From Opisthorchis felineus (Eukaryota > Platyhelminthes > Trematoda > Opisthorchiida > Opisthorchiidae), in the NCBI GenBank assembly GCA_004794785.1, contig SJOL01006408.1:825758-889757 (forward strand): 64,000 nucleotides of DNA. Reading direction: 5' to 3'. The notes under the pieces are model-generated. The model saw only the letters and a program-made list of their open reading frames with translations, ran no database searches and had not been told where the DNA came from. Positions 57,481-64,000 of this stretch are shown here, in pieces (the first letter of the stretch is position 1; every line of letters begins with the position of its first letter). The position numbers were made by a program, and so were the translations under genes.

Positions 57481-58164
57481 GAGTGATGCGAATGTGGATT
57501 CTAATCCTGTTCCCCAAAATAGCGTTGTCTGGACATTCGGTAGGTAGAATCGGACACAATCGCGTAGAATGCGACTGTTTCCTCACAGGAATTTCGGCTG
57601 CAGATTGTCTATCAAAAATTTTCCAAAACGTATGTACCTGACTGTTGTGTTAGCCGTTAAATCTTAGTGATTACTTTGAAACAGAGATGGATCGGTTATT
57701 ATTATGACAAGATTTGAAGCAGATAGAGAAGTTTGAAAGGACTGATAAGCAACTGATATAGACATAGTTCTGCCTTTGGCACAGAAATCTCGTTTGTTTA
57801 GATCAGTGGCTGGTCGGTGCTAGAGCCACACCGAGAAACGGTCAGCAAGATCCTTCTGGACTAACCCACAAAATCGGCGTTGAGTGCCGATTCGAAGTTC
57901 AGGATTGTTGTAACACTTAAATACCGATCTTTATTACTGCCATGCACGATGATGATGACGAGCGCACTCCAAAATAAAAAAGCACTGGACTCGAATTTCA
58001 CTCTTATTAGAACTCATCAGAAAGCCCGCGTTGATAAGGGGCTGGGAGATCTTGATAGGCGAAAATCAGGACAGCCACTGCTTTTTTGTCACAGGTACCG
58101 GGTAAACCAACAACGTAGGTGTAGTGTGAATACATTGATTGGTTCAGGTGTGATAATTCGGGTG

Positions 58165-58330
58165 CGTCCAGCTTGCGCTGGTCGAGTGGTGTTAACACGC
58201 TCGCGTCGCATGTCGGACGTCTGGAATCCAAACCGGGGAACCGCCAAGAATATGCTCTACGTAAGTGGGAAACTCGAGCCCAGCGGTTCTCTGTTTGGTG
58301 TGGTGTCGCCAGAATAAATACCCCGAGACG
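58165..58330 (+). repeat. tRNA-headed SINE-like repeat, copy 3
   Basis: TCGAGTGGTGTTAACACGCT, CGCATGTCGGACGTCTGGAA and TCCAAACCGG form the tRNA-like head. AAGAATATGC, GTAAGTGGGAAACTCGAGCC and TCTCTGTTTGGTGTGG give the body shared with copies 1 and 2. The copy is truncated near 58330. Within it GTAAGT and an upstream TTTTTTGTCACAG at 58077-58089 imitate exon borders. Confidence 0.55.
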
Positions 58331-58334
58331 GAAA

Positions 58335-60465
58335 GAAGACTGTTGAAATCAGACTAACTTGTGTACACATTCTACAAATCCTGCAAACCCTGTAGCCTAA
58401 TGAGTCTGTTTTGCATGCAGCTATAAAGCGAACTTTTGATTTGGCTGATGGCTGACGACACTTCATTGGACTGATTTCACTATGGGGACAGACAGCTAAA
58501 GTAGACAATCTGAGATGGACTAATATGTTCTTGCCGACGGAGTTGAGGGTGGAACCTGAAGTTAATCTAAACTGATTGTGTACAATCCAAGGTTTCCTAA
58601 ATGTTAAAAAGTGCACATGACGGAAACGGTAGATTTAGAAACCCCTACCAGGTGCAGGTATTTTGATTGATCCAGACAGTGGCAGGCGCCTTGGTCTTTC
58701 GTACACGGGACTCTAATGTTTTGGTACATAAGACCTGAAGTGAACGCAGTTACGAAATTGTCCAAGTTTGAGCACTATAATTAGTAATAAAAGGTCTAAA
58801 TGTGGGTAGGGGTAACCGAGCGCAAGAACAAGACAGCTATATCACTGGAATTGCTGAAGGTTGGTTGATTAGAACTGAGTGCAGTTTTACAAGAGTAAAT
58901 TCCGAATGAGACTAGCTCCATAAAATTTCACCATTTCTGATGGTCGAAATTCCACACTGCTTTGGTTTGGTTTTGGCACCTTGGACGGACAGATACGCTA
59001 AGCTAAACGCCCCTTAACCTATCTGGTTCCTCGGTCATCCAAGTTTTCGTCTCCCTTCAAATATTGTTGTTTCGTTTGTGTTGTGTGTTGATACCCAACT
59101 AAACGCCACCAAGAAATCATAGGTTAAGAGAAGGGGACTACTTGGTGAGGCCGCTTGCAACCTTGCTATGACTACGTATGGAAAATGAAGTTGTTACTCT
59201 CTGTTTTCTATGCATTAAGGTTGCACTGCTTATCTAAACAGCGGACCGGTGTGCGTTTTAAAAGAAATTTACGCCTATAGTTGAGCGCAGTCACATTAGC
59301 CAGATTCCAGTGTACGCTAGGACGTAACTCACTATTTATTGCGATATCCCACTGCCAATAAAACAATGGAGGGTACAAAAACAGTCGAAACGTAGTAGTG
59401 CTTTCTCACCTGAGCCAGACTCAAGTTACTTACCTAATCCGGATAACAACGCAGTAAGATTTACTTAGTGCGTATCATATTTTGGCTTTAGAGTTATCAT
59501 CCACAATCCATCAAGAGCAAACAGGTGCCATCGGTAGGTGTCAGCAACCAAAACATGTCCACAGACCAATCGGAAGCCCTACGAAAACATACATAGACGT
59601 AAGTGTCAAGCAGGATACTCTACAACCAACAGGGTACGAAGGGTGTTACCTTATTTGACAGTACAATCTTCATGGGGCCACTAGAGAAGGTTACCAGGAA
59701 ATTGGCTCAATTTGGTGGTTTGCCCCTCAAAAGCAGTCACAGTCGATCGATATAGAAGTGAAAAGGGGAAGGCACCAGTTTTTGGTAATCTGCCTTAAAT
59801 TCAGAATACGTGTACCTAAAATGGGTGCACCAGCTACAGAAAAGCTCACTAAAACCTCGAGGTTTGTTTTTCTCGGAAACTTATGTTTCAACTGTGCTCA
59901 TGGAGTTTGTGTTCATTCACAGCACATTACTCTAGCTAGACTATATATTGCAGAGGTGTTAGGTTAGATACCAGCACAAGTGCGAAAGCAAGTCATCACA
60001 CACCACTAGAGAGGAAGTTTTTCACTGAACTTGTGTTCAGACATGTTTCTGGAACGATACAGCAGGTAGCATACACGCACAACGATGACTACTACTGATG
60101 AAACATGCGAGTGGTGTCTGGTTAAGTGTCAAAGCGCCGTTCTTTCATCTGATGGAAGATTGATATGGAAATTATTGAGCCACTTTGCAGCCAAAAAAAC
60201 AGAATGTGCCTAACGGGCCAATCAAATAGTGCGCACTGTTTCGAAAACAACATGCGACAAAAAGCACATTGGGCCAATCCGAATATAGAAATAGAGGTGT
60301 TGAAACGAGCCCACTTGAAGCAAAATACGCACACCACAACTCAACGCCAGTCCCAAAAAGACCAGGCAATTTAAATACCAGGCTATTCTTAAGCAACCAT
60401 TTACCTTAAAGACAATGGCTACGCTTTAGCAAGCATTAAGATGCAATCATACGTGGAGGAATCAC
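58335..60465. other. No supported gene
   Basis: No exon or known element could be supported. The frame 58257-58616 (-) overlaps the SINE and is not a gene. Confidence 0.4.
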
Positions 60466-60469
60466 GCAT

Positions 60470-60565
60470 CCAACCAAACACTGATGATGTCTCCTCGCAT
60501 GGTGCCGAAACGTTTGCAATCCAATGGCAAAGTTCGGTGGAAAGATCAACCGCCATCTGACTGAG
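60470..60565 (+). mobile_element. PLE 3' hammerhead-region remnant
   Basis: CTGATGATGTCTCCTCGC at 60481, then CATGGTGCCGAAACGTTTGC, CAATGGCAAAGTTCGGTGG and AAAGATCAACCGCC. CUGAUGA and GAAACGUU are both intact, but stem II has two mismatches (GUCUCC against GGUGCC) and stem I only two pairs. There is no coding part. Confidence 0.6.
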
Positions 60566-60839
60566 AGTCCAGGTTTTGACGTTTCGTGTTGGTCAGTGAA
60601 TAGCTCCGTGCCTGAGATCGCTCCTCCCTTATCAGACCTGTTTCTAAGACGATACAATGAATGCCATACAGGTAGCCATGTTGTCAGTCATTTAAAACAC
60701 ATCATGTGTGATTTGTGATTCCTTGGACAGTTCAAAGGTGCAGTAGGGGATTTCGTGAAAGTCTTTTCTGTCGACGACAGTTGAATCCCGATTTAATCAG
60801 CTATTGAATGCTGGTATTCATCATCGTAGCGAGTCGCAG

Positions 60840-61290
60840 AGTTTTGCAAAGCGGAAAATGTCAGTTGTGAGGTAACACTGAAGAAATATGGGAACCTTCA
60901 GCAGTCTTATGATTTAATCTATCCACCTGCTGCATGCAGAAGACACGGTTTATGACATGGCGTGATGGACGAAGTGAAATGGAGGCCATTTGGTCCGTAG
61001 AGTTCGTGGTTTTAAGTCGGTTAAGATATCATCAGGGCGCCCAAACCTAAACATCATTATCAACCAAAGCCTCTGACACAGAAAAAACTTACCGCTAGGT
61101 CACGGTGGTTCATTTGAGACTACTCGCATAGCCCAACTTTTAAGGAACAAACCGCCACACTTGTTGCAAACCCCGCTCTGGAGCGCCATAGGACTGTTTT
61201 TACCACACACTTGACCACCGCCTAAACTGGTGACGGAAACTATGTGGATGCTGAGTGGGCGTCACCAAGTATAACTCAGTAGGGCCTTAA
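60840..61290 (+). repeat. Dispersed repeat C, copy 2
   Basis: Partner of 54980-55500; see that entry for the shared blocks. It is non-coding, with frequent stops. Confidence 0.45.
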
Positions 61291-61294
61291 GGTT

Positions 61295-62370
61295 TGCAAA
61301 AGTTCATGGCACAATAGGTTCCAGTTTGTTCGGATGGTTCATCAAAAAGCTGAAAATGCCATTCCACATGGGGTCCTCATTTTGAAGACAGAGAATGACC
61401 TGGTAAAACCCACTAGAGCAGACCATCTCTTCAAAAGGGGTTACTCTCCAATCTCTCTCCCTCCATGGTAAACCTTCTTCACATAGTTGCCAGTGAACGT
61501 AGACTCGGTAGAATTCTGCTCAGTTTCGCATAGGAAGTTGCATCCAAAAGAACCGGTTTTTGGAAATATCTAAACAATTTTACCTTATCGGCAGTCTAAC
61601 AACCAAGCTCTACTCAGCTCCCATCGGTTTGACTGTTTCTTGGATGATCAGTAAGGATGGATAAAGTATTTTTGGGAAAACACCCATAGATTATTAGTTG
61701 CTTTTTTTTGGTGAATGAATAACCGCTAGTGATCACAAGAACACGAGAAAAAGACGAAATATTAGTGTCATTGAATCCGGGAATGGGAAGGGTCAGCATG
61801 AAATTAAGTTATTTTGCCCCAGTTTGAACGACTGCCTGAGGTAAATCATACAATCTTCTGTCGGAATGTGTTTACTGACCGTGTTGAACCTGTGCTCCGA
61901 GTTATTTTCCTCTACTTAAGTACTTAATGCCTTGTGCCAATCCGTGTTCCAATAAATGCAGCAGGATTCTGCGGACACTCTTGTCACTTCAGCTGCCCGT
62001 CAGGTGCAGAGTAAAAGGCAAGGTATGATTAAGGTCGTCTGTCTTCAAAAGATATACGCTGAATTATCACCCTTCGAAGCTATCACGTTTTTCGATGAAT
62101 TTCCCCGGACTGTCTTTGACAATGGAGCCACTACTAAGCACCTGTCGCTTAAGTGGTAGGTTTTTGGAAGTTAGAATTTTTGCTTTTAGGTCAAATGGGG
62201 TTCATGCCAAGCCATGCAGTTGGCACAACACTGTTTGATTTCAAGTTTCCACGTGCTCCGGTATACAGACCAGTACTAGATAAGCAAGAAATCGCGAAGT
62301 GACGGGATGTCTGTTCCTTCGTAAGCATTGAAAAAACGGTTGAGGGATAGTGTTTGGTAGAAAGACTTCA
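61295..62370. other. No supported gene
   Basis: Short frames (61614-61799 -, 61956-62159 +) without features. Decayed parts of the integrase-bearing element at 62379-62600 might continue here on the minus strand, but nothing is readable. Confidence 0.35.
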
Positions 62371-62378
62371 GGTGCAAT

Positions 62379-62600
62379 TTATTCTGAGTTGGATGTGGGC
62401 GAAGTGATGCACGTAGAGAACAAGTTATGCCATGTCATCAGCAATCTGGCTTCTAATGGTTGCACGGACATTTGGACGCCTTGATCCGTCATTACGTCTT
62501 CGAGAACAAAACACGTATTGAGTGCATGTGAAACAAACTGAGAGGCGTACCAAGTAAAACCACGCCAGAGCGACCTGTCAGTATGCACCTCGAGAAGGGT
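62379..62600 (-). mobile_element. Possible Ty3/Gypsy integrase core remnant
   Basis: The minus frame 62693-62379 contains RSLWRGFTWYASQFVSHAL, VMTDQGVQMS, LLMTWHNLFSTCITSPTSNSE. TDQG is the block around the second catalytic Asp of retroviral-like integrases, and T-----P-SN-E stands where the TTAYHPQSNG-VE block with the catalytic Glu is expected. The family pattern is from memory. The frame stops right after the Glu, and no RT or LTR was found, so this is a small dead fragment at best. Confidence 0.4.
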
Positions 62601-62699
62601 TGCTCGAGACGGACTATTTTGTAGACTGGTACATTTTCTCTGAATCAGAATGTACAGTTTTATAAAATTTGTGAATGCGCTGATATCCGTCAAAGGTGC

Positions 62700-63930
62700 C
62701 GTCCTTCAAAATACCAGTTTAGCGAGTGTATCAGATTGTGAATGTGCCAATCCCATCAGCCAGACTTCTATAACGCTCTGGTCGTTAAATGTATCAAGTC
62801 TTTATGTGTACCTGTATTTCACTGAACTTTACTGTAAAGTTCGTATGTTAACTGGGTTCCATAAATTAGCAAGGCGTGTTTTCGGGGTCTATACATATCT
62901 ACTTTTCGTGCCAATGTAACCCTCACCTGTTTCTAAATTGTTTTATGCGCCTTTTAGCTTTTCAGTAGTTTTTCTCAAGATCAATCCAAAAAAATGCCTT
63001 TGTTTTTTATAGACTTTGTCAGTAGAACTTTGCCTGCGCAATCATGGTGGCAGAAAAGATGAGGATGTGCTGAACATGCCTCAGCGAAGCATCAAAGTTG
63101 GACACTGATATGCTCGAATTCTTAATTTTGTTTACATGTCTCAGGATATATAAATTTGGGGCCAAACAAGATATCTGTAAGGGAACGTTACAAATTTAGG
63201 TTGCAAATGATTGTGAAGGTTTAAATATTTTGGCAAACATTTAAACTCATTTAAGTAGAACAAAAGTTAAATATACAGGGGATGCCACTAAATTCGCAAA
63301 ATAATGTTAAGTCAAGTACAGATTTGATAAAAAAAGAAAGGGACTCACGATGCTACCAAGTTGTGATGAAGCAACACAAAACTTCATATCACAAAACTCA
63401 TATGTCGTGCTGAATATACGAATAGAGTAAATATCGGACAGAGATTTTGTGATCGAGTGATTGGTTCATCGAGTTTCGGAAAGAAGCCCTTGGTCCAAAT
63501 GACTTATCTAGTTCCGTGAGTAAGCAAATAGGACTGATTTCCGCGATCAGAGTATACGAGAAGAATTGAAGAACTGAAATGAAAAAAATTTGAGTAGAGA
63601 AATTTTTCCTGCAGTATGGACTTACAGAACTAGGCAACGCTTGCGTCCTAAAACCCGAGATATTTATGAACGAAGAATAAAGCGAATGTTTAAAAAATCG
63701 GATGTAGAATTTGTAGAAGAGTAACCGGTTGAGCGGGATATGGAAAACGATAAAAGCCTACGCAGAATATCTGATACCCTGATAAAGCCACATGGACCGA
63801 TTCGAGCGAAATCTAAACAAAAAGATTCTAAAAAAACTGAATGTTCACCAGTGGGACGCCTCAAGTTTCAGATCGTCCTACGATATTCCAGATGTGGATA
63901 TACTTTGATTAGACGTAATACACTACTCGT
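62700..63930. other. No supported gene
   Basis: AT-rich sequence; frames at 62650-62919 (+) and 63398-63637 (-) have no domains. Confidence 0.4.
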
Positions 63931-63934
63931 AAGT

Positions 63935-64000
63935 TTGCTGAACAAGCTTCGATAGCCCACGATAGGTTTGGACCTTCGCTTTGCGCTGGCTAAGCAGATA
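63935..64000 (-). repeat. Hammerhead-repeat remnant at window edge
   Basis: AAGTTTGCTGAACAAGCTTC, AGCCCACGATAGGTTTGG keep the arrangement of the 12.9-kb copy (TTGCTGAAAACTC, ACCCACGACCGGTTTCG). The repeat continues past the window end, so its ribozyme part is incomplete and appears mutated. Confidence 0.45.

Noticed and set aside
58090..58259. Strong-looking exon (acceptor, open frame, GTAAGT donor)
   Set aside because: The sequence aligns with tRNA-headed repeats at 12.2 and 57.3 kb, so it is best read as a SINE copy.

Overview
The window looks like gene-poor, repeat-rich nuclear DNA of a flatworm, most likely a digenean trematode (liver or lung fluke type). The base composition is moderate. 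Long open frames are rare, and the coding pieces that can be supported are bounded by GT-AG splice signals. The mobile elements are those typical of flukes: RTE/SR2-like and CR1/Jockey-like LINE remnants, a Penelope-like element (PLE) with a GIY-YIG endonuclease, tRNA-headed SINEs, and a roughly 300-bp repeat carrying a hammerhead ribozyme (HHR) like the schistosome Sm-alpha satellite. The species cannot be named from sequence alone. No bacterial operons, CRISPR arrays or rRNA genes are visible.

The best-supported gene is on the + strand. Five exons (29363-29779, 32538-32923, 34109-34769, 42109-42612, 44353-44579) join with every splice phase matching and give 730 codons before a stop. The first visible exon starts with the end of a probable transmembrane segment; the rest is a Ser/Pro-rich, basic, low-complexity tail. 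I read it as the 3' half of a single-pass membrane protein with a long cytoplasmic tail. The family is not recognised and the upstream exons were not found. Its introns hold LINE, PLE, SINE-like and HHR-repeat debris.

Left part (1-29 kb): LINE fragments at 2.7-3.3 and 8.0-8.6 kb (a possible third at 6 kb), a SINE at 12.1-12.4 kb, an HHR repeat with an apparently intact ribozyme at 12.9-13.2 kb, a foldback of the same repeat at 16.2-16.9 kb, and several weak exon candidates (15.6 kb +, 17.4 kb -, 18.6 kb +, 20.5 kb -, 22.2 kb +), some encoding C-terminal membrane anchors. Right part (44.6-64 kb): more HHR-repeat copies (45.9, 49.1, 56.4-56.9, 64 kb), the decayed PLE on the - strand (51.53-53.25 kb), SINE copies (57.3, 58.2 kb), two long unclassified repeat copies (55 and 61 kb) and a possible Gypsy integrase remnant (62.4 kb).

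The most interesting signal is two different self-cleaving-RNA-like motifs spread through the window. One lies in the ~300-bp repeat (best copy 12930-12980, - strand) and shows all hammerhead core elements, a 6-bp stem I and a loop-less ACC/GGU stem III that suits a dimeric ribozyme. The other lies in the PLE 3' region, repeated at about seven places. The 300-bp repeat also recurs as closely spaced inverted pairs at three loci.
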